The notes: generated by a model not told the origin, from the sequence alone. Counted from the stretch's first letter, positions 43,828 through 55,338 are shown. The stretch: 64,000 nucleotides of DNA from Yarrowia lipolytica (GCF_001761485.1 NC_090774.1:682001-746000), one strand, 5' to 3'. Program-made: numbers and translations.

Positions 43828-43836
43828 TATATATAA
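43828..43836 (+). promoter_or_regulatory. TATA box (TATATATAA) of the small spliced gene
   Basis: A strong TATA element lies 83 bp before the ATG at 43911. A second, weaker TATATAA lies near 43872. Confidence 0.55.
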
Positions 43837-43910
43837 ACACGACCGGTAAGATGCGCATCCCACGGCGAATGTATATAACCCATGTCTTCAGCTTCGGTCC
43901 CAGTATCACC

Positions 43911-44316
43911 ATGACCACCGAATACGCATATTACTATCTTGATCCAAGTGAGTGTGAGCTGCCTAGCGCAAGTAGCGGTTGGCTACGTTGGAACGCGATC
44001 CCAGGGTCTTTTGATTCCAAATTCCCATGTTATCTTGATCCATTTTTCTGATCCATTGCTTCCTGTTGATCCATGGCTTGTATCCATGATGTGTTTCTCT
44101 TGATTTCCACTCCATGGTATCTTCTTACCCACCTTCTACTGACCAGATTGGAACGCCTACACGGCCACCACGGAGGAGCTTGTCATCATCTGCGGCAACC
44201 ACGACCTGACGTATAGCCTGCCGGTCCGCCGCTTGGAGCTCATCTACGTGGTGCTCACGGCAATTCCGGAAATCCGCGCCGAAATTGCCGCCTACAGTGA
44301 TTGCGGAACCCCATGA
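43911..44316 (+). CDS. Small spliced protein, 68 residues, unknown function
   Basis: CDS is join(43911..43947, 44147..44316), seen only by joining exons. Exon 1 encodes MTTEYAYYYLDP and splits the next codon. The 199-nt intron has donor GTGAGT and branch-acceptor CTGACCAG, the form typical of this genome. Exon 2 continues NWNAYTATTEELVIICGNH, then DLTYSLPVRRLELIYVVL, and ends YSDCGTP before TGA. The ATG lies in a CACC context, 83 bp after a TATA box. An in-frame ATG at 43851 would add 20 residues but sits very close to the TATA box. The product is acidic with two cysteines and no membrane segment or signal peptide. No family recognised. Confidence 0.68.
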
Positions 44317-45213
44317 GACTACCTTTTGTCTTTTCTCCATGCCTTTCCTTCGTGTCTTGTCTTCTTGACCCTTCTGGCACCCCGTTGCAACCCCAATCAT
44401 TGTATTATCAAATGTAGATATTTATGTAACCCAATAATGTAATAGAGAGCTGAGCTGAAGTGGGTGGGTTAGAAGAATGTGAATAGTGTGGAGTGAGGGT
44501 TAGCTGTGCCAACAAACCGTTGTGTCAGTTGTCTGTGTACGAATGCGATAGGAATACTGTACCAATACATACTGTACCGGTACGAGTAGTTGTATCGTTT
44601 TACTGTGTCTCACCAAGAAATAATCCCTACTTATATACGATACTCCACAGAACCACTGCAACCCCAAAAATCACACCTCAACTCATCTCAAACAGACGCA
44701 TTCGGTGTCGTCTCAGGAGTCGTCTCTATACCCCCTTGTGTCATTGTCATGCTGTCGCTAACATCCAGACTAATGCATTCGTAGCACTAAATTACACGCA
44801 CTATACGCTGGTGAATACGTGCCTATGTAGAGGGAGTAGAACGTGTCGCACGTTTATACAGGCCTCCATCAGAAGGAGTTTCTTCTCCATTGGTGCAGCC
44901 TGAAAACACGCTCTATCTCATTTTTACTTCATGCTATAGTAAACATTTCATCTATTCACAGTAGAAACGAAACTGCCTTTATAATCAGAGACAGTAACGG
45001 CCTGACCAACTTTCAATTCAAACTTGGCATTGTCCTTGTTTGACCTCTCTGTCACGTTCTACGAAAGACTACAGTATTGCACCGCTTGTTTTTGCACAAC
45101 CGTACTTATCATACTCTGCTGATCCACCGAGTCATTGGTAGTACTGCTTCCATACAGCTCATCTACTCATTAATTATATAGTCTAACACCTCTAACGATC
45201 GCCAAAGAGCTCT
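44317..45213. other. 0.9-kb spacer downstream of UBA1
   Basis: 3' flanks of the small spliced gene and of UBA1. A 136-codon plus frame at 44493-44903 has random composition. Contains CTGTACC/GGTACGAGTA words near 44560-44585. Confidence 0.5.
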
Positions 45214-48200
45214 CTAAAGATGGAGACAAACATAGGGGATATCGTCGACATCCTCACCGTCCTGGTCCTCGGCACAAACCTCAAAGATCAGAGTCTTAAC
45301 GTGAGGCTCGAGCTTCTTCTTAGTGACGGCCTCCACCAGCTCGGTCAGAGTCAAATCGTACTTCTCGTTGAGCTTGGCAGGAGGGAAGAAGGAGGCGTAC
45401 AGGAGAGACACGTTCTGGGACAGCATGGTCACCGTCAGGTTGTAGTTCTTCTCAAAGAACTCCAAAAACTGCTTGAGAGTCAAGTTCTCGTGAATGTCGT
45501 ATCGACCCCAGATCTTGTCCAGCTCGACACCAGCAATCTCCATCTTCTGCGAAGCAATGGGCTCAGAGAAGCCCAGAAAAGGCAGAGCGAGATTGACAAA
45601 GCCGTTCTTGTAGTCCTCGATCACCTCTCGCTTGTCCACCACCTTGTAGAGCTCCAGACAGACAAGACCAGTCACCAGAGCAGTGGTGGTAGCAATAGCG
45701 GGAATGATTCGTCCAGCAATGAACTTGGTCTTGTGTCGATCAGCGCCGTCAATAGCGTAGTTCTGAGCTCGACAGTTGGAGGCAGCCGTGATGAACTGGA
45801 TGTGGAAGTTGGTGTCATCGTCCTTCTCAAACTCAACGGGAGTGAGTCGGAAACCAGCCAGAGAAGAAGGAGGAGGCAGCGAGTTGGCCAGCTGGGTCAG
45901 CTCCTCGGAGTCGGCATCCACAGGGTCGACGCTCTCGTTCTCGTTGGCCTGGATCTTAATACCGGACTTGGGTTCAAACTTGGGCACAGTCATGTTGTCC
46001 ACAACTTCCTTGTACTCAGAAACATCAAGGTCATCACCTCGGATACCGTAGTTGAAGGCTCGCAGATTAGCGCCAGCAATGAGAAAATCCAGATGGTCCT
46101 GGTTGTTGAAATCAAATTCGAGAGCGTCAGGAGCTCGCTTAGGTCCAGACCAGAAAGGAGCACCAGTAGAAGTGGTGGCGTCCTTGGGGAAGTTGTACAG
46201 AAGCTGACTAATGTCGCCGTTGAACTTCTTCTCAAACTCCAGACGGGCCCACTGGACACACTCCTTGAAAGTCGTAGGTCGTTCGTCCACCAGGTACGAC
46301 TTGATGTTCTCCAGAATAGACTTCTGGTCACCAGTCTGCTTGAGGGTGGACTCCACAAAATTGGGCTGGCTCAGAAACAGATTCACAGACTCAACATTGT
46401 CGGTAAAGTAGCCCTGGAAGATGGATTTGGCCCAGGCAATCGTGTGGTCAACCTTATTAGGGAAAGATCGCAGAGTACAGAGGGGAATGCCCTTCTCAGG
46501 GGGATCCTGGGAGGAAGAGTACGATTCAGTCAGGTTGGGGTAGACAACCTGCACGTTACCCTTGGTTCCCAGGGTTCCTGACTCGAGCAGAGGCTTCTGG
46601 AAAAAGACACATCGTCGATCGACGTAGGTTCGGGCGTCAACGTTGTCCAGAGCGTTAGTCACAAAGTCCAGAGACTTCCAGAACGAGTCGTCGAAGATGT
46701 TCTCGGTATCGGGACCGACCTTGTCGAGCTTGGCATCAAAGTGGCCCTTGAGATCAGGGTTCATCTCTGCCACAGCCTCGGTAGCGGTCACGGACTTGTG
46801 TTTGCCCACATCCTTGGGTCGGAACAGAAACTGTCGGTTAAGGTTGGACTTCTCAATCACGTCGTTATCGGTCACGTGGATCTCTCCGTCCTTTCCAAGA
46901 CCCATGAGAGCCCAGTTCTTAAGCATCTCGCAACCGATGGCTCCAGAGCCAACCAGGAAAGTCTTAACAGCAAAAATCTTCTCGGTGAACTCCTTACCAA
47001 AGACGGCAACCTGTCGGTCATATCGCGAGCCGGTGGGAGCCACAGACTGCTCAGTTAGAGCCACGTCCTTGGGCAGAGACTCCAAAGAGTCGAAGTAGAC
47101 CCACTGTCGGATGGGGCCAAACTTGCCCGAGCAGCCCTTCAGTACCTCCTGGGCAGCCATTCCACCAAAGAGAGCAGTCATGGCGGGCAGTTCACCAGCG
47201 GCCTGGAAAGACAGCTGGGTGAGCAGCTTTTCGTCGATTTCGCCTCCAGAAAGCACGTCGGGGTACTCTGCAGTGACGCTCTTGGCCAGGTGCAGCACCT
47301 CGTTGGCGTCCTCGGTATTCTGAGGTCGGGGGGCTCGACCGTGCTTCTGCTGGAACGCCTGGACGGCCATGAAGCCGACATGTAGCTGTGCGGGTCGCTC
47401 CATCTTGGCGAAGTCGGAAATCAGTAACTCGGGCTTGGCCAGCTGCTCCTTGAGCGAACCAAACGAAATCTCCTGGGGCATCTTGACCTGGGTGAAAAGA
47501 CCTCCCTTCTTGTAGGTGCCCAGACCGTCAACAGAACCAATATTGAACGAATAAGGACCTGTGACCTTGATCTTTCGGGGAGTGTCACCGTTGATATCGA
47601 GACCCTCGACCTCAGTGAACTTAACATAATCTCCATCCTCAAGGTTGTGTCGAGTCTCATCGAGAGCAGCAACGTTACCCTCCTCGTCAATACCGGCAAT
47701 GATTCCGGAATGGGGCTCCTCTCCGTTGGCGTCAATCAGAGCAAAAGATGAGCCAAAATCGACAAAGATGTTACCGAAAAGACCTCGGGTGTCTGTGCTG
47801 ACAAACCCAATATTCTGCTTGTGTGTGATTTCGTTGACTCGAATCTGTTCTTCTAGAGAAGCATTGGTCAGCACAACCACCTGGAATCGAGCCACCTCCT
47901 CCTCGGAGAGATCCTTGGCCTCCAAAACGTGCACAGGAACGTACGAATTGAGCTCTGCCAGTCGAGGCTGAGACACCTGGTCTCGTCGCTTGCCCACGTC
48001 GTCCTCTCGCAGGAAAAACTGGGCACTGAGATCTGCAACCTCGGTCTTGCCGGGGTCATACAGAGTCAGCGACTTGACTCCAGCCAGAACAATGTTCTTG
48101 GCAATCTCAATTCCCAGACCCTGGAGACCCACGATAAGAACGTTGGAGTTGGCCATCTTCTTCATGGCCTCGTGTCCAAGCACATAGAGCTGTCGCGAGT

Positions 48201-48261
48201 ACAGGGACTCATCAATTTCGCCTGCGTTGTCGATTTGCATCTTGTCTGACTTGTCTGACAT
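45214..48261 (-). CDS. UBA1: Ubiquitin-activating enzyme E1
   Basis: Uba1 adenylates ubiquitin with ATP and forms the thioester passed on to E2 enzymes. The product is 1015 residues, close to yeast (1024). It starts [16 protein letters not shown], followed by the inactive adenylation half with [16 protein letters not shown]. The active half begins [14 protein letters not shown] and has the nucleotide loop [19 protein letters not shown] and the [17 protein letters not shown] motif. The catalytic cysteine lies in [15 protein letters not shown] (Cys about 595; yeast 600). The ubiquitin-fold domain forms the C-terminus, ending [19 protein letters not shown] lies 130 bp upstream. It is divergent from MTR3 with 398 bp between start codons. 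Confidence 0.97.
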   Translation of the reverse strand: MSDKSDKMQIDNAGEIDESLYSRQLYVLGHEAMKKMANSNVLIVGLQGLGIEIAKNIVLAGVKSLTLYDPGKTEVADLSAQFFLREDDVGKRRDQVSQPRLAELNSYVPVHVLEAKDLSEEEVARFQVVVLTNASLEEQIRVNEITHKQNIGFVSTDTRGLFGNIFVDFGSSFALIDANGEEPHSGIIAGIDEEGNVAALDETRHNLEDGDYVKFTEVEGLDINGDTPRKIKVTGPYSFNIGSVDGLGTYKKGGLFTQVKMPQEISFGSLKEQLAKPELLISDFAKMERPAQLHVGFMAVQAFQQKHGRAPRPQNTEDANEVLHLAKSVTAEYPDVLSGGEIDEKLLTQLSFQAAGELPAMTALFGGMAAQEVLKGCSGKFGPIRQWVYFDSLESLPKDVALTEQSVAPTGSRYDRQVAVFGKEFTEKIFAVKTFLVGSGAIGCEMLKNWALMGLGKDGEIHVTDNDVIEKSNLNRQFLFRPKDVGKHKSVTATEAVAEMNPDLKGHFDAKLDKVGPDTENIFDDSFWKSLDFVTNALDNVDARTYVDRRCVFFQKPLLESGTLGTKGNVQVVYPNLTESYSSSQDPPEKGIPLCTLRSFPNKVDHTIAWAKSIFQGYFTDNVESVNLFLSQPNFVESTLKQTGDQKSILENIKSYLVDERPTTFKECVQWARLEFEKKFNGDISQLLYNFPKDATTSTGAPFWSGPKRAPDALEFDFNNQDHLDFLIAGANLRAFNYGIRGDDLDVSEYKEVVDNMTVPKFEPKSGIKIQANENESVDPVDADSEELTQLANSLPPPSSLAGFRLTPVEFEKDDDTNFHIQFITAASNCRAQNYAIDGADRHKTKFIAGRIIPAIATTTALVTGLVCLELYKVVDKREVIEDYKNGFVNLALPFLGFSEPIASQKMEIAGVELDKIWGRYDIHENLTLKQFLEFFEKNYNLTVTMLSQNVSLLYASFFPPAKLNEKYDLTLTELVEAVTKKKLEPHVKTLIFEVCAEDQDGEDVDDIPYVCLHL

Positions 48262-48391
48262 TGCAAAAGTGGTAGTTGTGTAAGTGTAGATTGAACTGTG
48301 GCAAGGAATCGTGTGGAACTAAGTGTCGTCAACCTTGATGTTGGGTTAGGGTAAACGGAGATAATGTGGAGCAATGAATAATTGAGGACAT

Positions 48392-48399
48392 TATATATA
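48392..48399 (-). promoter_or_regulatory. TATA box, UBA1 side of the UBA1-MTR3 spacer
   Basis: TATATATA lies 131 bp before the UBA1 ATG. It is symmetric, but its distance (about 260 bp) from the MTR3 start makes UBA1 the likelier target. Confidence 0.5.
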
Positions 48400-48659
48400 G
48401 AGAAAGGGAGGTTTGGGTTTAAGGTTGAGTCATAAGGGCCTTTTAGTTGCTTACCAATTGATTTGCTATCTTCGTTTGCTACATGTTTGTCGTATTAGAA
48501 GTCTTTAGTCAGCACCACCACGCTGTATCAAAATCAGGTCACCCGCAGCTTACGTAATTAGCTATCTACCAAATAAACTTCGCTCCCAACGCTAACCACG
48601 CCTGCACCAACATCGTGCAGAAATTTATTTGTGAGTTTCACTATCAACCACACAACACT

Positions 48660-49448
48660 ATGACTGACCGAAGACGAGTTTTGGGGCCTGCTGACGCGGT
48701 GCCATTCACCCTGGACAACATCAAGCCGACCGAGGTTGAGCAGAAAAGCCTGGATATCGGCAGCATCTTCGTCAAGACCGGAGTGGTCGAAAACGCAAAC
48801 GGATCGGCCTACTTGGAGCTGGATGATATCAAAATTGTGGCCATTGTCCATGGTCCTCGACCTATGAGAGGTCTGTTCACAACATCGGCCATCCTGAACG
48901 TGGACACAAAATTTCTCCCTGTCTCTCTCTGCGATATTGAGAGTAAGAGTGCTGTGGTTAGCTCCACCCAGCTGACCCAATACATTCGATCTGCCAGCAC
49001 CACACAGAGCTCTTCTCTGCAGAAGAACGTTTCATCGTACGTCCACACCTCTCTCCTGCCCAGCATATTGGTCGAGAAGTACCCCAAGTCCACCATCGAT
49101 GTCAGCATATCAGTTCTGTCTTCTTCCAATAATACCAAGACCACCGTGGCTGCCGCAGTTTCGTGCGCTGGCGCCGCTCTGGCCGATTCCGGTCTCGAGT
49201 GCACCGATATTGTGACAGCAGGAAGTGTGCTGCTCGATGAGAACAAGGCAACTGTGTCGCCCTCAAGAGCACCTACCAGCGAGATTGACGGAGTAGTATC
49301 CTACATGGCAGCAAGCAAGAAGATTGTGGGCATGTGGATTGAAGGCGGTAACGTGAGCGAGAAGCAGATGGAGGAGATTTTCGACAAGACCGAGGAGATG
49401 GCCCGGGAGATCAGAGGAGTCATGCATGGAGTTTTGTTGGAGCAATAA
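48660..49448 (+). CDS. MTR3: Exosome core subunit Mtr3 (RNase PH-like)
   Basis: Mtr3 is one of six RNase PH-like ring subunits of the RNA exosome; it is catalytically inert in eukaryotes. The product is 262 residues (yeast 250). It begins MTDRRRVLGPADAVPF, the Mtr3 hallmark. GSAYLELDDIKIVAIVHGPR is the RNase PH strand-turn motif, and YPKSTIDVSISVL, AAAVSCAGAALADSGLECTD and VSYMAASKKIVGMW follow the family pattern. I use the ATG at 48660 because the 15 in-frame codons before it have no counterpart in the family. Confidence 0.93.
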   Translation: MTDRRRVLGPADAVPFTLDNIKPTEVEQKSLDIGSIFVKTGVVENANGSAYLELDDIKIVAIVHGPRPMRGLFTTSAILNVDTKFLPVSLCDIESKSAVVSSTQLTQYIRSASTTQSSSLQKNVSSYVHTSLLPSILVEKYPKSTIDVSISVLSSSNNTKTTVAAAVSCAGAALADSGLECTDIVTAGSVLLDENKATVSPSRAPTSEIDGVVSYMAASKKIVGMWIEGGNVSEKQMEEIFDKTEEMAREIRGVMHGVLLEQ

Positions 49449-49916
49449 GGAATGACTGGAATGAGTCTGTGAGCATGCGTGGAAAACTTAGTGGCACAAC
49501 ATACTGAGGGTGTCATAAGTATCCTCACCGATAGAATGGTTCACCGACCACGTGAATGGAGGAGTGCACAGAGTCATACAGCAGCTAGGGTGCTTGATGT
49601 CGCGTTTAAAACACAACCAACCAAACTACGGGTACATAATATTACATAGATAACGCATTGAACATTACATGTTACGTAGTTGTAAGTGTCAATTGCGGTC
49701 AATCAATGTACTGTCATCACCATTCTATCTACTATAGACCCCTACGTCAAGGTCTGTAGCCCGTGGCCCAGAATTACACGTCACTCGCAACTCTGGTTTG
49801 TGCTCTTCACTTGATCCGATATTTGTTGACACACACACACACACACACACACGTTCTTCCAGATATGCTCTCTGCAAACAATTTTCAATCTATTCATACA
49901 TATTCATTCTCCTCCT
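49449..49916. other. Short spacer with a (CA)12 microsatellite
   Basis: Convergent 3' ends of MTR3 and CHO2. A CA dinucleotide run occupies about 49829-49852. A CCACGTGAA word lies near 49547. No gene seen. Confidence 0.7.
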
Positions 49917-52745
49917 TTATACAGTAAGACCTTTAAGGGCGTCTCTAATTCTGAGCAGTCGCTCAGCCAAATTCTCCACAGACTCATCCGATTGAAGCAC
50001 CTCCTGCGCCAGCTCAACGTTGAAATACGCCTGAACGGCAGCCTGCACTCTGTTGATCACCTTGGGTTCCTCAAGAGCCCAGTAGTCGTCCACTTCCTCA
50101 GGAGGGAACTCCATAGATAGAGAGAAGCATCGCTGGACGATGGGGAGGATCTCAAGAGCCAGAGTCTTTGCATCCACCTCTCCAGATAGATCAATCTTAG
50201 GAGCCACAATCTCGAAAGGTTCCGAGGTGCTGAGCACAGTGTGCTTGCCAGCATGGTGGTATCTGAACTCGTAGACTCCACACTCCCAGAAGAGTGTGTC
50301 CCCTCGGAAAACAACTTCTCCATTGGTCTTAGAAGACGACACAATACCGTCGAGATGCGACTCATGGCCAGTCTCGTCGATTCCAGACCATCGGCCCTTG
50401 GAGGGAAGAGAAGTCACCTCAGGGGAAGTGTTGTCGTGCACTCGGTACAGACCGATCCAGTCCTTTGCCGATCTGTTGGGAGAAGCCTGCCACTTGACAT
50501 GAATGGGGGTTCCAAAGGCGTACGAAATTCGGTTGGAATCGGCACACTTCTCGCCGCCCACGAGCTTCACAGAGTAATCGGCAGTGTCAATGTTTTCGGG
50601 AACATCCAGCATTCGAGTAAGGGTAAGTTTGGCAGGGTACTGTCGCAACAGGATCTTGGAGTCGTTGACAACTTCGTTGAGAGTAGGCTTGGCAAGTCCA
50701 ATGAACTCCTCGACCACAGTCAGAGTATCGTTGATAACCTTGTCAACGGATCCCTGGAACTGTCGAACCCGTTTCTCAAAGGGAGAAGGCAACTTGAGAG
50801 AGTTCTTAATGGTCTTGGTCACACCAGCATCGTGTCGGATACTGGTACCGTAGATTCGCTGCATGTGGGGCTGCTCGACGAACTTGATGAATGCCATACC
50901 CTCCAGAGTCCACAAGAAGGCCAAAATACCAACACCTGGAGAGTTGGTCATCAGAGCAAGACCCCAGATGCCAGCAATACCGAAAAATCGCTCTGGGTTG
51001 TTGAGGTATCTGTAAATGCCGGAGTAAGTGAGGTTCTGCTTTCGGTCAAGGAAGAAGTCACCGTAGAACCATCCAAAATGCCCAAGAGAGTCATGGATGG
51101 ACTTCGATGTCCAGCCATGCAGAGCAATAAGTAGAGCGCCAAGAATGTACTTAAGGGGCCACAGAGGATCGGTGGAAGGAGCTCTCCACTGTCGCAGGCA
51201 AAAGAGACCAAATGTGGTGTAGGACAACACGGTGGAGACGTTGTACCACACTTGCCACTGCTCGTATGCCTCAAAGGGGTAGATTCCAAACTTGAGGAAG
51301 GTCTTGGTGAAGGATCGTCGCTCGGACTGTCGTCGCAGTATGACTCCAAGACCCAGAGTGTGGAAAAGACGAGCAGACAGAGCCATGAAAAAAGTCACAG
51401 TGTACCACAGACGGTTGGCAGGGAGGAAGTAGAGCAGCATTGTATAGACTGCAGCTCCCACAGTCATGATATCTGTGACTCGAGTGATCTGGAAGTTGCT
51501 AAACACAACCAACGGAGGAAGGGAGTGTTTCTGGACAGTCTCCGGCTCGTCAAAAGTAGTAGAAATGGGAGTAGAGGCAATAGAAACGGACTCGTCGCCC
51601 TCAACAATAGCAGACAGCTCATCCTTCTGTTTCTGATCGAGCCCCAGCTGGATGGAAGATCGGTCTCGGACGTGAGAAGCCTTTCGTCGCTGCTTGGGCT
51701 GATGGGGGTTGTAAGTCTTTTCAATGTGAGGATTCTCAACGATGGATAGGAACACAAACTGGGCAGCGTGGCCGGCCAGAGAGGCCAGGAACAGGGTGTA
51801 GGAACAGGCCATGAGAGAGGCGGCGTAGAAACCAGCGTATCCAATGGAGTACATGGGATGAGGGGCCATCTCAAAGACACCATCAAAAGTCAACTCCATG
51901 TCCTTGAGGAAGAAGAAGTCTCCCCAGTACCAGGCATAATCCTTGACGACTCGGTGGGCGTCAGTCTTAGCCCACAGGTTGAAGGCTAGCATTAGAGCTC
52001 CGGCGAGCCATCGTCCAATAACAAGCCACCAGGGCTGGTTGGTTCTCACGGACAGAGCGCAGGACCAGGCCAGCATGAAGTAGCAGGTAAAGTCTGACAT
52101 GAGAATCAGATCGACCACATGTCGGAAAAGAATCCAGGTGTTGAACTCGACGGGTACCTCGTAGAACGAGTAGTTGGGCTGGTTCTGGAACCGGGTCTCA
52201 AACTCCCGCTTAATCAGCTGGTGCCACCACGTCTTGTTGTCCTTGTCAAACACCTTGTATTTGAGAGCCCACTTGGTGAGTTTGTGGTAGTTGGACTGGT
52301 TGTGAAGTAGCCAGCCGATTCCTCCGTTGTAGGCCAGACGCCATGCGGCAAACAGAAACAGATAGAGAGGTACTCTCCAGGACTTGGGGACGACAAAAAA
52401 GAGTCCCATGAATGTGACCAGAATCGATACGATGATCACGTCCGTCAGCGACTTTGTGATTCGAGGATCAAACAGGTTGGTCAACATATCCTCCGTCTCT
52501 GGCACAATAAAAGTCGTTCCATCAGGACACTTGCCAACGTAAGCAATGGGCTCGGTGGAGGTCTTTTCAGTCAGCTTTTCGGTCAGCTTTTCGGTCAGCT
52601 TTTCGGTCAGCTTTTCGTCGCTTTCATTCTCATTGATCTTCTCGTCAATCACACTCTCCTCCACGTCAAGCTTGGTGTCATGTCTCTTCTTGAGGTCCCC
52701 CATATCCACTCCGGAAGCCTTGATGGCAGCAGAAGGAACGGCCAT
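49917..52745 (-). CDS. CHO2: Phosphatidylethanolamine N-methyltransferase
   Basis: Cho2 (Pem1) carries out the first SAM-dependent methylation of phosphatidylethanolamine on the way to phosphatidylcholine, in the ER membrane. The product is 942 residues and polytopic. Two related catalytic halves are seen: WYWGDFFFLKDMELTFDGV with FEMAPHPMYSIGY, and GWFYGDFFLDRKQNLTYSG with IYRYLNNPERFFG. A soluble C-terminal domain has IHVKWQASPNRSAKDWIGLY. The N-terminus is hydrophilic with a perfect tetrapeptide array LTEK x4 (residues about 44-60). The gene is divergent from the Vps62-family gene across 1.4 kb containing CACGTGAC sites. Inositol/choline-type bHLH control through such E-boxes is plausible but inferred. 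Confidence 0.95.
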   Translation of the reverse strand: MAVPSAAIKASGVDMGDLKKRHDTKLDVEESVIDEKINENESDEKLTEKLTEKLTEKLTEKTSTEPIAYVGKCPDGTTFIVPETEDMLTNLFDPRITKSLTDVIIVSILVTFMGLFFVVPKSWRVPLYLFLFAAWRLAYNGGIGWLLHNQSNYHKLTKWALKYKVFDKDNKTWWHQLIKREFETRFQNQPNYSFYEVPVEFNTWILFRHVVDLILMSDFTCYFMLAWSCALSVRTNQPWWLVIGRWLAGALMLAFNLWAKTDAHRVVKDYAWYWGDFFFLKDMELTFDGVFEMAPHPMYSIGYAGFYAASLMACSYTLFLASLAGHAAQFVFLSIVENPHIEKTYNPHQPKQRRKASHVRDRSSIQLGLDQKQKDELSAIVEGDESVSIASTPISTTFDEPETVQKHSLPPLVVFSNFQITRVTDIMTVGAAVYTMLLYFLPANRLWYTVTFFMALSARLFHTLGLGVILRRQSERRSFTKTFLKFGIYPFEAYEQWQVWYNVSTVLSYTTFGLFCLRQWRAPSTDPLWPLKYILGALLIALHGWTSKSIHDSLGHFGWFYGDFFLDRKQNLTYSGIYRYLNNPERFFGIAGIWGLALMTNSPGVGILAFLWTLEGMAFIKFVEQPHMQRIYGTSIRHDAGVTKTIKNSLKLPSPFEKRVRQFQGSVDKVINDTLTVVEEFIGLAKPTLNEVVNDSKILLRQYPAKLTLTRMLDVPENIDTADYSVKLVGGEKCADSNRISYAFGTPIHVKWQASPNRSAKDWIGLYRVHDNTSPEVTSLPSKGRWSGIDETGHESHLDGIVSSSKTNGEVVFRGDTLFWECGVYEFRYHHAGKHTVLSTSEPFEIVAPKIDLSGEVDAKTLALEILPIVQRCFSLSMEFPPEEVDDYWALEEPKVINRVQAAVQAYFNVELAQEVLQSDESVENLAERLLRIRDALKGLTV
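52570..52617 (-). repeat. Four perfect 12-bp copies encoding LTEK
   Basis: A coding minisatellite in the cytosolic N-terminus of CHO2. The unit is a multiple of three, so copy-number change would keep the frame. Confidence 0.9.
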
Positions 52746-54120
52746 GGTGTTTGTGGAAGCTGGTGTCGTATAGAAAGTCTATGGACGTACAAGTGTCGCG
52801 CGACCAAATGTGTGTAGACTGAGGCTAGTGGGAGATAGCTCGGAATTTAAACCGTGACTTTCATATGCTACATATGCGGAGTTACTTGTAGTGTCTGGGG
52901 TAAGTGCTATTAGGATGGTGGATTGAAGATATTTGCCTGATGTAAAAGATTGATGTGTCGGACGGCCCGGACGACATATCACGTGACTCGTTTTTTTCTG
53001 AAATACTGCCTTCTCATTTTTGTTTCACGTCGCCCGGGCAGTCATCCCTGTACGACTATCTTGACTCCCGAATTTTACTTTGTGGGGAGCGGAATCTTGC
53101 ATACGTGTTATACGCTGGACGGGACAAACGGAGAAGAGAGCAAAAAAAAAGACACAATTAATGATATTCGTGCCTTACTAAGCCCCCGTTTTCCAAGTCA
53201 CGTGACATCCACCGTCCCTTGGCCGGCGCGCCCACGTGACCAGAATCTGCTCTCCTGCCCCGCAACCGCCCCCTAAAGTCACCCACCACCGACATCCATC
53301 TGCCTTATCAGCCATGATTCCACCGCATTCTGCGTACATTTTGAATTTTTCTTTTGCACTTTTTTTTGTTGGGAAACTCCCCTGCTGCTGACAAGCACAT
53401 TTGGTCCGAGTAAGACGGATTTCAGCAGCTATAGCATCCGTCAGACGTCCAATCCTGCGACTATTTAATCACATGTCAGCCGTTGAGTAGACAGAGATCC
53501 ACTGCCAATGTATATGCTGACAGTTCTTCAGTCATCTCGACACTTTTAGCGCTCATGTGCCCACCCCTTTGAGAGCAGAACGAGGCAATACGGCTACCAT
53601 TCATTGGGTTGCACTGCACTGTAAAATGGCATTTAGTTCAACGATCACTCACTCAAAAGTTCGGCTCCGAACAGCTGTCGGCAGACACTCGGCACAAATT
53701 TCATGCCTGCAGGTGCGCATTAGACGATGTACAGAGGTGCGTGTTGTGTTTGCGGATGACGCTCAAAGCCGCTTTGAACCAGCGCACATTCAAGCAGGTC
53801 AAAAATGAGCGAAGGTCGGATGGCAGAGCCACTACAGTCATTTGAGGAGATCCACCCAGGCCATTAAAGTTGTGACTAGCGAGACTTTAGGTTGGTGGAG
53901 TTGGCGGGCGGCTATTTTATGGGGATGCTTATGTAAGCTGGGACACGATGGGAGGGGGAGCTGGATGGCGGCCGGGTAACTCTGGCTTTGGGGGAGCAAG
54001 TTGGGATCGCCACTAACGGTCAGCGTCGACTGCCTCGAAATTAAGATTCTGTCACATGACCAGTCTTTATTACCTCACACATAATCGTGCATACAATCTA
54101 CTTTACAACCAACAACCAGA
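52746..54120. promoter_or_regulatory. Shared CHO2/VPS62-like promoter region with CACGTGAC sites
   Basis: 1.4 kb between divergent genes. TCACGTGAC occurs near 52979 and 53201, and CCACGTGAC near 53232. CHO2 lies 230-490 bp from these sites, so they may belong to it. A GGCCGGCGCGCCC stretch lies at about 53220. No coding frame. Confidence 0.5.
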
Positions 54121-55338
54121 ATGAAAATAGCTTGGCTATTGTTTACGGCAGCGACATTTGTGGAGGGTGTTTCTCGACATAAAAGAGACCCTGTTTGGAC
54201 CGTGAATCCCGGCCAGGTCCCGGACTACGTCCTGCGTCACTGTCCAGGAGTGCATCTTTATTCGGAGGAAAAGTATCTCCCTGGTGATCCAGCAGACTAT
54301 GTGACCAATTTCAAAATTGACACGGCTTCTGGCAAGACGGTATTGAATGGCAGCGAGTCTGATCCGGTCACTTTGGCTCGCCTCGGTCAATATTCGTTTG
54401 AGAAGCACTCTTCAAGGACATTTATGACTTCATTAACGGATTTCAACGCAGATCCGGACTGGATCACAGGAGAAGGAAACATCCCCCATCTTGTTTCGGG
54501 CAAGATTGATCATGCCAAGTCTGTATTGATCGTGGTTGACAAAGGTGATGGACTTGTGGATGCCTTCTGGTTCTACTTTTACCCCTTCAACCTAGGACCT
54601 TTTGTCATGGGTGGCGGGCCTTATGGCAACCATGTGGGCGATTGGGAGCACTCTCTGGTGCGTTTCCAGGATGGCGTTCCGCAGATTTTGTGGATGAGTG
54701 CCCATGGTGGCGGAAACGCCTATTACTATAATGCTGCCGAAAAAATGGACAACGATCCTGAAAGAAGGGTCTTATTTTCTGCTCGAGGCACTCATGCTAA
54801 CTACGGATCTGTAGGCCAGCATTCTCACGATCTACCCTTTTACATGCTTTCGGACTTTACTGATCGGGGAGCTCTGTGGGACCCTGTTCAGAACTACTAC
54901 GGATACACTCTGACGCACCGAGAACGGGGCAGAACCGGAGCCGATCGCATCTGGTTTGACGGCCGAGTGCTCACATCGGACGGCCAGTCTCCACACCCGT
55001 CGTGGCTGAACTACCTTGGCCGATGGGGCGATCGGCAGCTTCCAAACTCGGATCCTCGACAAAAGTGGCACCCGTTCAACTGGCGATACATTGATGGCCC
55101 ACGTGGCCCCATGGCCAAAAACCTGCTGCGCCACACAGTCTGCGAGCGCAACAAGTGGTGGAATTTGTTTCGAACGTGCCGTATCCGACGCCGGGTCGAG
55201 ACAGCAGAAGGCATAGAAGCCGAGGGATACGGGTGCGTGGGCCTCATGGACTGGCTTCCGTGGTGGATCGGCTGGATTCCGTGGACTGTCACTTGGCGAG
55301 GATACGGCTGCTGGGCCATTGACCGTCTTTGGGGTTGA
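54121..55338 (+). CDS. Vps62/Tda6-family secreted or vacuolar protein
   Basis: 405 residues with a short signal peptide (MKIAWLLFTAATFVEGVS). It matches the fungal Vps62 family, named for a vacuolar sorting phenotype in yeast and of unknown biochemical activity. Family motifs are CPGVHLYSEEKYLPGDPADY near the start, DAFWFYFYPFNLGP, GNHVGDWEHSLVRF (about residue 170), SAHGGGNAYYY and FSARGTHANYGSVG. The C-terminus is Trp-rich (DWLPWWIGWIPWTVTW) and ends CWAIDRLWG. No GPI signal. The ATG follows an ACAACCAGA leader; no intron. Confidence 0.85.
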   Translation: MKIAWLLFTAATFVEGVSRHKRDPVWTVNPGQVPDYVLRHCPGVHLYSEEKYLPGDPADYVTNFKIDTASGKTVLNGSESDPVTLARLGQYSFEKHSSRTFMTSLTDFNADPDWITGEGNIPHLVSGKIDHAKSVLIVVDKGDGLVDAFWFYFYPFNLGPFVMGGGPYGNHVGDWEHSLVRFQDGVPQILWMSAHGGGNAYYYNAAEKMDNDPERRVLFSARGTHANYGSVGQHSHDLPFYMLSDFTDRGALWDPVQNYYGYTLTHRERGRTGADRIWFDGRVLTSDGQSPHPSWLNYLGRWGDRQLPNSDPRQKWHPFNWRYIDGPRGPMAKNLLRHTVCERNKWWNLFRTCRIRRRVETAEGIEAEGYGCVGLMDWLPWWIGWIPWTVTWRGYGCWAIDRLWG

